Source of the DNA: an uncultured Veillonella sp.
GTDB lineage: Bacteria > Bacillota > Negativicutes > Veillonellales > Veillonellaceae
NCBI GenBank assembly: GCA_900757715.1
Contig: CAAEOZ010000212.1
Coordinates: 1 to 42,913, forward strand
DNA: 42,913 bases
Direction of reading: 5' to 3'
Shown: positions 23,392-32,629 of the stretch, in pieces
Position numbering within the stretch: position 1 is the first letter of the stretch
Layout of the letters: each line of letters begins with the position of its first letter
Notes under the pieces: model-generated
What the model was told of the DNA's origin: nothing
Database searches by the model: none
The model's input: only the letters and a program-made list of their open reading frames with translations
Translations under genes and position numbers: made by a program

Positions 23392-24540
23392 TTATTTTGT
23401 TAATGCGTCAAATTGACCGTTTTTAATTTGTAATACTTGAACTTCCATAGAAGGATCGCGTTTTTCGTTGAACTTGAATTGACCAGTTACACCAACAAAG
23501 TCAGCAATGTTTTTCAATGCTTCCCGGAATTTTTCGCGATCAGTTGTGGAACCTGCTTTTTTCAAAGCTGCTTCATAAAGATATACTGCATCATATGCTT
23601 GTGCTGCGAATTGGTCAGGTTCTTTACCATATTTAGCTACATAAGCTTTACGGAAGTCTTTAACCTTTTGGTCTTCTTTATTAGGGAACCAAGGTGTACC
23701 AACGATAACGCCATTGGCCGCATCACCAGCAATTTTAATGAATTGTGGACTGTTGAAACCGTTGGAGCCAACTACAGGTTGATTCATACCCATTTCACGC
23801 ATTTTTTTCATGATAAGGGCCCCTTCTTGGTAAAGGGATGCAACGATGATTACATCTGGTTTAGCTTGTTGAATCTTAGTCAATTGTGCAGAGAAGTCAG
23901 TATCTTTATCTGCAAATGTTTCAGTATCAACGATTTGTACACCTACAGATTCCAATGCTTTACGAGCTGTATTATTTACAGATACCATTTGATCATTATT
24001 GTTAGAGTACATGATAGCAGCAGTTTTAAAGCCTAATGTTTTATGAGCTTCTTTAATCGCTGTATCTACTGCCAAGGATTCAGGTACTGCGTTACGGAAG
24101 ATGTAATCCCCAATATCTGTAATACCTTCAGCAGTTGTAGATGTACCAAGAGCAACTACTTTGCTTTTGTTTGCTACAGGCCCCGCAGCCATCATTTCAC
24201 CAGATAACATAGGGCCGATAACTGCTACCACTTTATCTTTTGCAATTACTTTATTCATCGCATTAATAGCTTCATTTTTATCACCTTTAGTATCTTCTAC
24301 TAATAAGTTAATTTTTACAGCATTTGCATCAGCATTGATTTCGCTTACTGCCAATTCAGCACCAGCTTTAATGGATTCACCATAAGCTGCTGCCCCACCA
24401 GTTGTTGTTGTTAATAATGCAATTTTAGCTTCATTGCTATTTGCACTACCTGCATCTTTATCGCTACCACAACCAGCAGCAATTGCCATTACACCAGCAA
24501 GACCAAAAATGGCCGCTTTTTTTAACATGGATTTATTCAT
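23392..24540 (-). CDS. livJ: Branched-chain amino acid ABC transporter substrate-binding lipoprotein
   Basis: A 382-aa periplasmic binding protein of the Leu/Ile/Val type. The signal peptide ends in a lipobox (IAAGC, Cys24) followed by a Ser/Lys/Asp linker, so it is probably a lipoprotein. The ligand fold contains LLTTTTGGAAAYGESIKAG, VIGPMLSGEM and GVTGQFKFNEKRDP, which are family landmarks. Start at 24540 because AAGGAAGGG precedes that ATG; a TTG at 24558 would place the ribosome binding site inside the gene. It is the first gene of the importer operon and has a strong promoter just upstream. Confidence 0.92.
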   Translation of the reverse strand: MNKSMLKKAAIFGLAGVMAIAAGCGSDKDAGSANSNEAKIALLTTTTGGAAAYGESIKAGAELAVSEINADANAVKINLLVEDTKGDKNEAINAMNKVIAKDKVVAVIGPMLSGEMMAAGPVANKSKVVALGTSTTAEGITDIGDYIFRNAVPESLAVDTAIKEAHKTLGFKTAAIMYSNNNDQMVSVNNTARKALESVGVQIVDTETFADKDTDFSAQLTKIQQAKPDVIIVASLYQEGALIMKKMREMGMNQPVVGSNGFNSPQFIKIAGDAANGVIVGTPWFPNKEDQKVKDFRKAYVAKYGKEPDQFAAQAYDAVYLYEAALKKAGSTTDREKFREALKNIADFVGVTGQFKFNEKRDPSMEVQVLQIKNGQFDALTK

Positions 24541-24585
24541 GTTACACCCTTCCTTCAAAACATAAAACTTTAAATATATACCTAT

Positions 24586-24613
24586 ATTATGAGAATATAA
24601 AATAGTTTGTCAA
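24586..24613 (-). promoter_or_regulatory. Promoter of the importer operon
   Basis: On the minus strand a perfect TTGACA (24608-24613) is followed after 16 bases by CATAAT (24586-24591), five of six to consensus. An overlapping TAATAT with an 18-base spacer is an alternative. The leader to the livJ ATG is about 40 bases. Confidence 0.65.
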
Positions 24614-24661
24614 TTAAAAGATAATGATTTTAATTCCCTAATAATATATACATTAAATAAG

Positions 24662-26581
24662 TTATTCAGATAGACGTTCCCACTTCTCATACAAGGATTC
24701 CAACTCTGTCTGAGTCTCTTCGATTTGTGTAGAGATTTTGGACATTTCATCTAAATCTTGTTGTACTACAGGATTAGCTAATTGCACCTCATACATCTTC
24801 ATCGTCGCCTCAAGGCGAGCAATTTCAGATTCTACCTTAGCCAATTGTTTTTCAACCATATAAGCATTCGGCTTCTTCTGATTTTCCTCCGTAGATTCTG
24901 ATGCTGAAAGCAGTAGCTCATTAGTGGAAACAGCTTTGCTATCAACTTTACCGCTCTCAGAGTTTTGCTCATTAGCTAATGCTAATAAAGCTTCTTGCTC
25001 TTTCAACTTTTCCTTGTAGTATGAGTAATTACCGAGATACTCCGTAATTTTACCTTCATCAAGAACTACTGTTTTCGTAGAAACTTGATCCAAGAAATAT
25101 CTATCATGAGAAATAATAAAGCAAGTCCCTTCAAATTGTTGTAATGCTTCCTCTACAATTTCTCGCGTAGGAATATCTAAATGGTTTGTCGGTTCGTCTA
25201 AAATTAGGAAATTATCTCCTTGAAGAAATAATTTAAGCAAAGCTAAACGAGCGCGCTCACCACCAGATAAATCACCTACTAGCTTAAATACATCGTCCCC
25301 TTTAAACAGGAAAGCCCCAAGCACATTACGAGCCTTATCCTCGCTGTAATTAAAGTGATTAATGATCTCCTCCACTACCTGCCAAGAATCATGCAGTTCT
25401 TCGTGCTCTTGTGAGAAGTAACCCACTTGTACGCGATTGCCAATATCCACATGACCAACTTCAGGGAATAGTTCTCCTACGATGGTTTTCACCAGTGTAG
25501 ACTTACCCGCTCCATTGGGACCGATAAGTGCTACTGATTCACCTCGTCGAACAACAAGAGAGATATCATCAATAATGCGACTTTTACCATATCCGGCAGA
25601 TAAGTGATCTAAGACTAAAACTTTATCAGCACTCATCGCAGCGGGAGGAAAAGAAAATTGTAAATGATGTGAAGTAATAGGTGCCTCTAGCCGCTCTAAT
25701 CGATTTAGTTGAGACTGACGACCGCGAGCCATTTTAGACTTGATACCAGCACGGTATTTATCTATATAAGCCTCTGTTTTCTTAATATACTCCTGCTGCT
25801 TTTCATAGGCCACCATATCAGCCTTTAAACGTTCATCACGTTGTTGAATATAGCGACTATAGTTACCACGATAGGTTGTGGCCTTGTGATTATCTAACTC
25901 AACAACACCTGTAACGATACGATCCAGAAAATATCTATCATGGCTGACAATGAGAATACCACCTTGATAGGCTGATAAGTAACCCTCTAGCCACTCCAGC
26001 ATATTCATATCTAAATGGTTAGTCGGTTCGTCTAAAAATAAAAAATCTGGGCTACGTACTAACGCTTTAGCTAAATTAATACGCGTTTTTTGACCGCCTG
26101 AAAAAGCATTAGCCGGCTTATCTAAGTCATCATCAGTAAAACCAAGACCATAGACTATGCGCTTTGTCTTTTGCTCGTAGTCATAACCACCTAGCCATTC
26201 TAGACGATTCTGTAAATAATCTAAGCGTTGTAAATCCGATTCGCTAGCCTCTTCAGTTTCCAAGCGACTAGTGAGCTCTTTTAATTGTTTCTCCAATGCA
26301 TGAACATCAGCCCAAGCCTTTTCTATTTCCGTAGCAAGGCTATCATCTCCAAGATTTACATCTTGTTGTAAATAGCCAATACTAGCAACAGGCGACTTAA
26401 CTACATTGCCTTCATCGAGTTCTTCATACCCTAATATGCACTTTAACAAGGTGGATTTCCCAGCCCCATTGGGACCTACCAAGGCGAGTCGATTCCCTTC
26501 TTTTATCTCAAAAGACACATTGGAAAATACTTGGCGCACTCCAAACGATTTTCCAAGGCCTATCATTCGAATGCGTTCCAT
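24662..26581 (-). CDS. ABC-F family ATPase (ribosome-associated, Uup/YdiF-like)
   Basis: A 639-aa soluble protein with two ABC domains and no membrane segment. Domain 1 has GPNGAGKST (36-44) and FSGGQKTRINLAKAL; domain 2 has a second GPNGAGKST and LSGGERARLALL. Both have LDEPTNHLD Walker B segments. Between them lies the charged linker, including MVAYEKQQEYIKKTEAYI and the basic KSKMARGRQSQLNRLERL, that reaches the ribosomal P-site in this family. A C-terminal coiled coil (about 560-639) resembles that of Uup/YdiF. ABC-F proteins act on stalled or initiating ribosomes; some give antibiotic resistance, but nothing here marks this one as a resistance factor. It has its own extended -10 promoter. 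Confidence 0.92.
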   Translation of the reverse strand: MERIRMIGLGKSFGVRQVFSNVSFEIKEGNRLALVGPNGAGKSTLLKCILGYEELDEGNVVKSPVASIGYLQQDVNLGDDSLATEIEKAWADVHALEKQLKELTSRLETEEASESDLQRLDYLQNRLEWLGGYDYEQKTKRIVYGLGFTDDDLDKPANAFSGGQKTRINLAKALVRSPDFLFLDEPTNHLDMNMLEWLEGYLSAYQGGILIVSHDRYFLDRIVTGVVELDNHKATTYRGNYSRYIQQRDERLKADMVAYEKQQEYIKKTEAYIDKYRAGIKSKMARGRQSQLNRLERLEAPITSHHLQFSFPPAAMSADKVLVLDHLSAGYGKSRIIDDISLVVRRGESVALIGPNGAGKSTLVKTIVGELFPEVGHVDIGNRVQVGYFSQEHEELHDSWQVVEEIINHFNYSEDKARNVLGAFLFKGDDVFKLVGDLSGGERARLALLKLFLQGDNFLILDEPTNHLDIPTREIVEEALQQFEGTCFIISHDRYFLDQVSTKTVVLDEGKITEYLGNYSYYKEKLKEQEALLALANEQNSESGKVDSKAVSTNELLLSASESTEENQKKPNAYMVEKQLAKVESEIARLEATMKMYEVQLANPVVQQDLDEMSKISTQIEETQTELESLYEKWERLSE

Positions 26582-26608
26582 TCACAACCTCCTAATCATT
26601 TACTCTTC

Positions 26609-26617
26609 ATTATACCA
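26609..26617 (-). promoter_or_regulatory. Extended -10 promoter of the ABC-F gene
   Basis: TGGTATAAT on the minus strand: a perfect TATAAT (26609-26614) with the TGn extension. It lies across the last codon and stop of the secretin gene, 28 bases before the ABC-F ATG. No good -35 is visible, as is common with extended -10 promoters. The same nine bases recur before ndpA-like and pgi. Confidence 0.5.
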
Positions 26618-27908
26618 CAGTTGCCCTCACTAACATTAGCATTTCTATAGAATCTTTTGTTTTTCGACTATGACGGAATAATTTTCCTAACAAAGGGATA
26701 TCTCCCAAAATAGGTATTTTTTGTATTTGATGTTGATCTCGATTGTCCATGAGTCCACCAATAACAAGCACTTCTCCTGGTTGTAATCGTACTCTTGTAT
26801 GTGCTTGACGTGTGCTTATTTTGTAGGCTTTCATTTCAGATACCATAATAGGTGTACTCACTTCTGCATGTATTTTTGCATCTACACCACCATCAACGGT
26901 AATGATAGGAGTGTAGTTCAACTTAATACCCACCTCTTCATAACGAGTAGAACGTTTTCGTTCTCCATTCACTTCCGATTCTTCTATAACTGGTATTCTT
27001 TCACCTATCAAGATATGTGCAGTCTCTCCATTAAGAGCCATAATAGATGGCTTTGCAATTAGAACGGCTTTACCTGAGCTTTCCATAAGACTTAGCTCTG
27101 GTTTTACAAAAAACTTATAGGCCTCTCCAGTCGGTGTTTTGCCAAAGGTAACGGCACCATAGGAATGTGTTTTATCTTCTCCATGACCGGTCAAGCTAAG
27201 CCAAGACCATCTAAAGCCTTGTTCCTTAGCATAAGATTGTTCCATAGCAATGATGGTAGCTTCCAATTGCACTTGTTTTGGTTCCTTGTCGATAGCGCGT
27301 ACTAAGGTTTCTACGCGTCGTTTTTCTCCGCTCGTCAAATGCATAATTACTTCATTTTGTTCTGAAAGCACTGCCATTTTATCGTTTTTTACCACTGTGC
27401 CTACCACATTTTTCAAAGACTCAGCCGGTAAATGTTCAGGTGATATAACATATAGTTCTCTTTTTTCAAGTGTTTCATCATCAGAATCAATAAGAAGTGT
27501 GTTATGCTCCTTCAATACGGAGAAATGATATAACTTACCTAGTTCATTAATAATCGCTTCTGGGGATTCTCCCGTTACAGTGGCCGTAACAGTCCCTTTT
27601 AACGATTCTACACCAATTACGGATATACCGTAACTACGACAAATTCCTAAAACGGTTTCCTTTAAGGATGCATTGCGTACAGAAATCGTTATGAGTTTGT
27701 TCTCAATATTTTTTTCATTTTTAGCTACTTCACCACTATTTACGATGTTTTCAGAACTACTAGTAGTTATCCTATCAGTACCATTAGCAAATACCATGAA
27801 GGGAGTTACAAGCATTACGACCATCCATAAGCCTATTCGCAATATAACTGTCACTATAATCTTATCTATACATTTTAGACCTATAAAGCTTACTCGATTC
27901 TTAGCCAC
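26610..27908 (-). CDS. Secretin (type II secretion / type IV pilus outer-membrane channel family)
   Basis: A compact 432-aa secretin. An N-terminal hydrophobic segment ending MVFANG is a signal peptide with a long basic lead. A short N-terminal (STN-like) domain follows (about 70-135), then an N1-like domain and the conserved secretin core with IGERIPVIEE, VGIKLNYTP, and VRLQPGEVLVIGGLMDNR followed by PILGDIPLLGKLF. Secretins form ring channels in the outer membrane for pilus extrusion, DNA uptake or protein secretion. The start is GTG at 27908, overlapping the upstream gene by 19 bases. PilQ is the better guess than GspD because no T2SS genes are in view, but both ATPase and pilin genes lie outside the window. 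Confidence 0.87.
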   Translation of the reverse strand: MAKNRVSFIGLKCIDKIIVTVILRIGLWMVVMLVTPFMVFANGTDRITTSSSENIVNSGEVAKNEKNIENKLITISVRNASLKETVLGICRSYGISVIGVESLKGTVTATVTGESPEAIINELGKLYHFSVLKEHNTLLIDSDDETLEKRELYVISPEHLPAESLKNVVGTVVKNDKMAVLSEQNEVIMHLTSGEKRRVETLVRAIDKEPKQVQLEATIIAMEQSYAKEQGFRWSWLSLTGHGEDKTHSYGAVTFGKTPTGEAYKFFVKPELSLMESSGKAVLIAKPSIMALNGETAHILIGERIPVIEESEVNGERKRSTRYEEVGIKLNYTPIITVDGGVDAKIHAEVSTPIMVSEMKAYKISTRQAHTRVRLQPGEVLVIGGLMDNRDQHQIQKIPILGDIPLLGKLFRHSRKTKDSIEMLMLVRATVV

Positions 27909-28738
27909 CGTGATGAACCTCCTTCAATAATTTCTACACCACTTGCAGTTATCTTAGATACTGATATTTCTTTCCACACACTTCCTATACTAACCATTTG
28001 TTCCTCTGTACCTTTTCGTAAAATAGCAATATTCTGCTGTCCCTCAATAATACCTATAAGCTCTATGGGATGTTGTTTGGTAGAATTACTTATAGAAGGT
28101 TGTATACTGGTTTCAACTCGTCTAGCACTAATATCTTTAGCTTTTAATTCAATATAATTACCACTATGCTTTTTATTATTTCTTATTTGTTGATATTTTT
28201 CATTTCTACGACTTTCATCTACCTTTTTCTCAAAAGTGTTCATTGAATCATCTGACTCATGTAAATCATTATTTATATCAACGAATTTGCCATTACTATC
28301 TTTAGTTATCTTATTCTGACCAAGTAATTCATCTCTAGAAATATCTTTAAAAACCTCTCGCCAAGGATTTGCTCGCTCAACACCGGTAATATCATATAAT
28401 AATCGTCCATGAACATCGCTTTTTACCTCTCTATCCTTTACATTTTTTATATCACTTTCATCTTTAAAATAGTTCTTTCCTTTCCCATTTCTATTATCAT
28501 GTGTTGTTTCTTTTGATAATTTTTCTGAGCCTCGTTCAATTTGATTAGCATCTCTACCATTAGATTGATCTAAACTAATATGAACATTTTCCTCCTCATG
28601 TGGATAAAAAATACCAATGCCTAAAAGGGCAACCGTAATGATAAAAAAAATACCAAGTGCAAACTTATAGTGACGCATAATAAAATGCTGCTTATCAATC
28701 CACATTTTCATACGGTCTATATAGTCTTGTAAGTTCAT
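27890..28738 (-). CDS. PilP/GspC-like bitopic protein, partner of the secretin
   Basis: This 282-aa protein has a short basic cytoplasmic N-terminus, one membrane helix (about 24-44), a long polar linker rich in Asn, Lys, Asp and Glu (about 50-220), and a small C-terminal domain (about 225-282) with IELIGIIEGQQNIAILRKG, VSIGSVWKEI and SKITASGVEIIE. That pattern (hydrophobic strand, G, then 'SIGS.W..I.V..I...GV.I') resembles the HR/PilP domain of GspC and PilP, which links the inner-membrane platform to the secretin. Overlap with the secretin gene supports this. No PilM, PilN or PilO gene is adjacent. The linker is low complexity, so similarity searches may miss it. Confidence 0.6.
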   Translation of the reverse strand: MNLQDYIDRMKMWIDKQHFIMRHYKFALGIFFIITVALLGIGIFYPHEEENVHISLDQSNGRDANQIERGSEKLSKETTHDNRNGKGKNYFKDESDIKNVKDREVKSDVHGRLLYDITGVERANPWREVFKDISRDELLGQNKITKDSNGKFVDINNDLHESDDSMNTFEKKVDESRRNEKYQQIRNNKKHSGNYIELKAKDISARRVETSIQPSISNSTKQHPIELIGIIEGQQNIAILRKGTEEQMVSIGSVWKEISVSKITASGVEIIEGGSSRWLRIE

Positions 28739-28785
28739 AATCCACCTCCTGCTGACATATTCTAGAAAGCCCTTTTAAAATCCTA

Positions 28786-28831
28786 CAAAAAAATGACTCT
28801 ACCAGTCACCACGGTGACTAATAGAGTCATT
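28786..28831 (-). terminator. Terminator of the pgi-galE operon
   Basis: Stem AATGACTCTA/TAGAGTCATT (28792-28801 with 28822-28831), then a CC/AA mismatch, then an inner seven-pair stem AGTCACC/GGTGACT. On the minus strand seven T follow (28793-28787). It lies 32 bases past the galE stop codon. Confidence 0.8.
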
Positions 28832-28863
28832 CATTATATTGACAAATCAAAACAATTTGTTCT

Positions 28864-29853
28864 TTATTTGCTATTAAATCCATCTGGATGAGATGTATGC
28901 CAATGCCATGCATCTTTGATAACATCAGCAACATTACTAAATTTAGGATCCCAACCAAGTAAATTTTTGATTTTTTCAGAGGAAGCAATTAATGTTCCTG
29001 GATCACCAGCACGGCGATCACCATATTGAACAGGAATATCGATACCCGTAACCTCTTTTGCAGTCTCGATGATTTCCTTTACAGAGAATCCATTACCACT
29101 ACCAAGATTAAATACTTGAGATTCTCCGCCTTTACGCAAGTAGTCCATAGCCAATACGTGAGCAGCTGCTAAATCATTGACATGAATATAGTCGCGTACA
29201 CATGTGCCATCAGCTGTATCATAATCAGTCCCAAATACAGTTATATGCTCTCTTTTACCGCGAGCCGCATCTAACACAAGTGGAATCAAATGAGTTTCAG
29301 GATGATGGTCTTCTCCAATCATACCAGACGGATCTGCACCAGCCGCATTAAAATAACGCAACGCAACATATGTAGAACCATAGATAGAACTATAATCAGA
29401 TAACATTTTTTCAATCATCAATTTAGTGCGACCATATACATTTGTTGGTTGTAGCTGAGCATCCTCACAAATAGGAACTACCTTAGGCTCACCATACACA
29501 GCAGCCGTACTAGAAAATACAAAATGCTTTATACCTGCGGTACGAGCAGACTCAATAAGGTGATAAGAACCAACTACATTATTTTCATAATAAATAGCTG
29601 GATTTTGCATGGATTCACCAACTTGTGAGTGAGCAGCAAAATGCATTACACCTAGGATGTTATGTTCTTTCATAATATCTACTAGTTTAGGATCAGCAAT
29701 ATCCATATTGTAGAACTTTACCCCCTCAGGAATGGATTCTACATGCCCCCGAGATAGGTTATCTACAATGATTGGCGTATAACCTGCTTGTTGTAAAGCT
29801 CTTACGGTATGACTTCCAATATAACCAGCACCACCTGTAACTAAAATATTCAT
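28864..29853 (-). CDS. galE: UDP-glucose 4-epimerase
   Basis: A 329-aa extended SDR that interconverts UDP-glucose and UDP-galactose (often also the GlcNAc/GalNAc forms). It has TGGAGYIGSHTVRAL at the N-terminus, FSSTAAVYGEP, the catalytic Tyr-Lys in NVYGRTK, and LRYFNAAGADPSG, all standard for GalE. It follows pgi by 11 bases in one operon and supplies galactose-type donors for LPS-like glycans and capsule. Confidence 0.94.
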   Translation of the reverse strand: MNILVTGGAGYIGSHTVRALQQAGYTPIIVDNLSRGHVESIPEGVKFYNMDIADPKLVDIMKEHNILGVMHFAAHSQVGESMQNPAIYYENNVVGSYHLIESARTAGIKHFVFSSTAAVYGEPKVVPICEDAQLQPTNVYGRTKLMIEKMLSDYSSIYGSTYVALRYFNAAGADPSGMIGEDHHPETHLIPLVLDAARGKREHITVFGTDYDTADGTCVRDYIHVNDLAAAHVLAMDYLRKGGESQVFNLGSGNGFSVKEIIETAKEVTGIDIPVQYGDRRAGDPGTLIASSEKIKNLLGWDPKFSNVADVIKDAWHWHTSHPDGFNSK

Positions 29854-29864
29854 AGTCCTCCCCC

Positions 29865-31301
29865 TTATGAATCATGTACATCCTTTGCTCGAGCCAATTT
29901 AGGGCCGATGAGACGCTTATAAACCTCTACACCTGGTTGATCAAAAGCATCAACGCCCGCAAAAATGGATTCAAAATAAACAGCCCAACAATGCATAAAC
30001 ATTATTTCCCCTAAATGGAATGCATTTAATGTTGGCACTGTTATAGTCATATTAAAGCGATTGTCGCTAGACAACGCTTCTCTATTAGCATCTAAAGCAA
30101 TGTTTAAAATATCACAAATGCCTACATCAGATAGAGAGTGTAAACGTTCATATTGACTATAGGAATCTGGAACAATGAGATTATGTTTCCAATCCTTAAC
30201 CTTAATAAATTGAACTACCTTATTTAGGCGCCCCTCTTGATGCTCTTGAACTTGAGCATGCATATCCATAGTACCTACTGCAGCAACTGGCGTACGGCCA
30301 TATGGTAGACAAGTATTACTCATTTTTCCAAGAGACTCGGATAGGAGCTGCACATACCAATCAGATAATGAGTGGAGTGCTTCACTATAAGGCATAAACA
30401 CCTCTATAATACGACCATATCGTTCAGATGCAATATATTTCAATAATGCACTTAAAAGGCCTGGATTTTTAAAAATGTCTTCTTCTTGACATGCTGCATC
30501 CATAGATGCAGCACCAGCTAAGAATCCTTCAATATCAAATCCTACAAGAGCGGCTGTTACAAAACCAACTTCTGTAAATACAGAGAAACGACCACCTACA
30601 CCATAAGGAATGCTATAGGTCTTCCAATTATTTTCTATCGCCATAGATCGTAAAATTGTAGGATGTTCATCATCAGATACATCTGTAACAGCTATCACTT
30701 CGTAGTTAATATTACGATCTTGTAAAGCCTTCTCCAAAATCATGAAGTTAGCCATTGGTTCAATGGTAGATCCAGACTTAGAATTAATAACGAGCATCAC
30801 CTTATAATCAGGACCTTTTTTCTGAGCTTGACACTCTAACGTACGAATTAGCCCTACTAAGTAATCACCATCCACATTAAAGCCTGCAAAGTACATTCTA
30901 GGATAGCCGTCGCGTTCCTCTGCACTGTAGTTATTCCAAAACGCTCCACACTGCACATCAAAAATAACTTTGCTCCCCAAATAGGAGCCCCCAATACCTA
31001 CGGATACAACTGTATCAATATTATGGCGTGCATAGTCACGTAATTCGTAAAGCCGCTCTAACATATCTGGTGTATTGATACCATCTTCTGAAATATATGG
31101 AAGTTGGTAAAACAAAACAGGTTCAGGTAAACCATCTTTAGAAACATGACCTTCTTCGAAGCCTGTAGAACGCAAAATATTTGTATGACGCCATACATTT
31201 TGTATAGCCCGTTCAAAATTATTCACATCGCGTTCTTGTATGCAACTTTCATTATATATATTAGCATAATCTAACTCAAAACCTGATTGTAATCGCAACA
31301 T
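29865..31301 (-). CDS. pgi: Glucose-6-phosphate isomerase
   Basis: Interconverts glucose 6-phosphate and fructose 6-phosphate in the cytoplasm. Visible motifs are VGIGGSYLGSKV, the phosphate-binding NSKSGSTIEPMANF, and YGVGGRFSVFTEVGFVTAAL. The 478-aa length is in the range of the shorter bacterial enzymes. The ATG at 31301 is preferred to the TTG one codon earlier because AAGGAGA is seven bases from it. In a lactate-utilising Veillonella-like organism with limited glycolysis it would mainly work toward sugar-nucleotide synthesis, consistent with its linkage to galE; that metabolic point is inferred. Confidence 0.94.
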   Translation of the reverse strand: MLRLQSGFELDYANIYNESCIQERDVNNFERAIQNVWRHTNILRSTGFEEGHVSKDGLPEPVLFYQLPYISEDGINTPDMLERLYELRDYARHNIDTVVSVGIGGSYLGSKVIFDVQCGAFWNNYSAEERDGYPRMYFAGFNVDGDYLVGLIRTLECQAQKKGPDYKVMLVINSKSGSTIEPMANFMILEKALQDRNINYEVIAVTDVSDDEHPTILRSMAIENNWKTYSIPYGVGGRFSVFTEVGFVTAALVGFDIEGFLAGAASMDAACQEEDIFKNPGLLSALLKYIASERYGRIIEVFMPYSEALHSLSDWYVQLLSESLGKMSNTCLPYGRTPVAAVGTMDMHAQVQEHQEGRLNKVVQFIKVKDWKHNLIVPDSYSQYERLHSLSDVGICDILNIALDANREALSSDNRFNMTITVPTLNAFHLGEIMFMHCWAVYFESIFAGVDAFDQPGVEVYKRLIGPKLARAKDVHDS

Positions 31302-31335
31302 CAAATATCTCCTTCACTGACATTTTATGTACAAT

Positions 31336-31361
31336 ATTCTTTTATTATACCATAAAAGAAT
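31336..31361 (-). promoter_or_regulatory. Extended -10 promoter of pgi-galE inside a hairpin
   Basis: TGGTATAAT on the minus strand (TATAAT at 31344-31349, TGG at 31350-31352). The same bases sit in an inverted repeat, ATTCTTTTAT (31336-31345) with ATAAAAGAAT (31352-31361), six-base loop. The repeat could also be a weak terminator for the DUF1294 gene, whose stop codon is 24 bases before it. Confidence 0.5.
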
Positions 31362-31384
31362 GAATAAAATATTAGTTTATACAA

Positions 31385-31663
31385 TCATTTTACCCACAAA
31401 CCATAACCGAATCCAACTGCATATACAGACCAAAGTAATGCAAAAGGAATGGCTAATTTAAATTTAATTTTTAATGTCTTATGACGCCATAGGACCATGC
31501 CTAATAAAGCACCAACACCCCCAAAGGCAAACGCTAAAAATAATAATGTAAACTCTGAAATTCGATCATATCCATTAATGGCACATAATTTATCATATCC
31601 ATACAGACTAAATACGATAAGATTCCAAATACCTACGGTCACCCAAAATTGCGTATCACTCAT
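31385..31663 (-). CDS. DUF1294 small membrane protein
   Basis: A 92-aa protein with about three to four hydrophobic segments. It shows the DUF1294 pattern: an N-terminal 'NLIVFSLYGYDKLCA', then RISEFTLLFLAFAFGGVGAL, then a basic RHKTLKIKFK before the last helix. The function of this family is unknown. It is the last gene of a run starting with the YbaK-like gene, 20 bases after the GalE-like gene. Confidence 0.82.
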   Translation of the reverse strand: MSDTQFWVTVGIWNLIVFSLYGYDKLCAINGYDRISEFTLLFLAFAFGGVGALLGMVLWRHKTLKIKFKLAIPFALLWSVYAVGFGYGLWVK

Positions 31664-31683
31664 ATCCCCAAACCTTATTTCTC

Positions 31684-32607
31684 TTACTTATGATGAGCTT
31701 TAAAATATTCTAATGTCTTTTGTAAACCAGCTTCTAATGTTGTAGTGGCAATAAAACCAAAATCACGTTCAGCTTTCACATTACTTAAGCGCGAATGTTT
31801 AATATCCCCTATACGCTCATTTTCATAATAAACCATAAAATCTGTCCCACTAATAGCCCGGAATCGCGTAATCAACTCATTCACAGATGTTCCCATATTG
31901 GTAGATACATTATAAATACCTGTGCATTGACCATTCTCCATAGCCTTAATATTAGCATCTACCACATCATCTACATAAATGAAATCTCTAGTTTGCTCAC
32001 CATCACCAAATACAGTTAATGGTTGCCCTTCGACAATCAAGCGGTTAAAAATACTGATAACGCCACCTTCACCGCCATCACCTTGACGTGGTCCATATAC
32101 ATTAGCATATCTAAAGCATACTGTATTTAATCCAAAAGCTTCATGATAAATACGCAAATAGCCTTCTGCAGTAAGCTTTGTCAAGCCGTAAAAAGACGAA
32201 GGCATACCACTCAAGTCTTCAGTCAATGGCAATACTGCCAAGTCACCATATACAGCAGCTGATGAAGGCATTAAAAATTGTTCAACTTTCACTTTACGAC
32301 AAGCATCGAGAACATTAATAAGCCCTATTAGATTTACATCACAGTCATAACTTGGGTTCTCCATGGAGGATTGAACCATTGTTTGCGCCGCTTCATGAAA
32401 TACGATAGACGGCTTAAACTCTTCAAATACAGATAGTAATTTTGGATCTCGTACATCCATCTCAATAAATCGAGCATCTTCATGTACAAAGGAGCGCATA
32501 CCTGTAGATAAATTATCTATAACGAGTACATCGTGCCCTAATTCAATTAATCTATCAACTAAATGGGACCCAATAAATCCGGCCCCACCAGTAATACATA
32601 TATTCAT
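31684..32607 (-). CDS. GalE-like NAD-dependent epimerase
   Basis: A 307-aa extended SDR with ITGGAGFIGSHLVDRL at the N-terminus, HEAAQTMVQ, the catalytic Y-x3-K in SFYGLTK, and FRYANVYGPRQGDGGEGGV. The latter block is typical of UDP-glucose/UDP-GlcNAc 4-epimerase-like enzymes of Firmicutes and archaea, distinct from the galE copy at 28864. Substrate is not certain. Start at 32607 because GAAGGGAGG lies five bases before that ATG; an ATG at 32643 would overlap the RNase H gene end. Confidence 0.87.
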   Translation of the reverse strand: MNICITGGAGFIGSHLVDRLIELGHDVLVIDNLSTGMRSFVHEDARFIEMDVRDPKLLSVFEEFKPSIVFHEAAQTMVQSSMENPSYDCDVNLIGLINVLDACRKVKVEQFLMPSSAAVYGDLAVLPLTEDLSGMPSSFYGLTKLTAEGYLRIYHEAFGLNTVCFRYANVYGPRQGDGGEGGVISIFNRLIVEGQPLTVFGDGEQTRDFIYVDDVVDANIKAMENGQCTGIYNVSTNMGTSVNELITRFRAISGTDFMVYYENERIGDIKHSRLSNVKAERDFGFIATTTLEAGLQKTLEYFKAHHK

Positions 32608-32629
32608 AGCGCCCTCCCTTCTAATATCT

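Noticed and set aside
24662..26581. ABC-F gene as an antibiotic-resistance determinant
   Set aside because: The linker lacks any feature I can tie to a known resistance class, and the length and C-terminal coiled coil fit housekeeping Uup/YdiF-like proteins.
28864..32607. galE and the second GalE-like gene as a recent duplication
   Set aside because: The proteins differ in length and in signature blocks (NAAGADPSG versus NVYGPRQGDGG), so they belong to different SDR subgroups.
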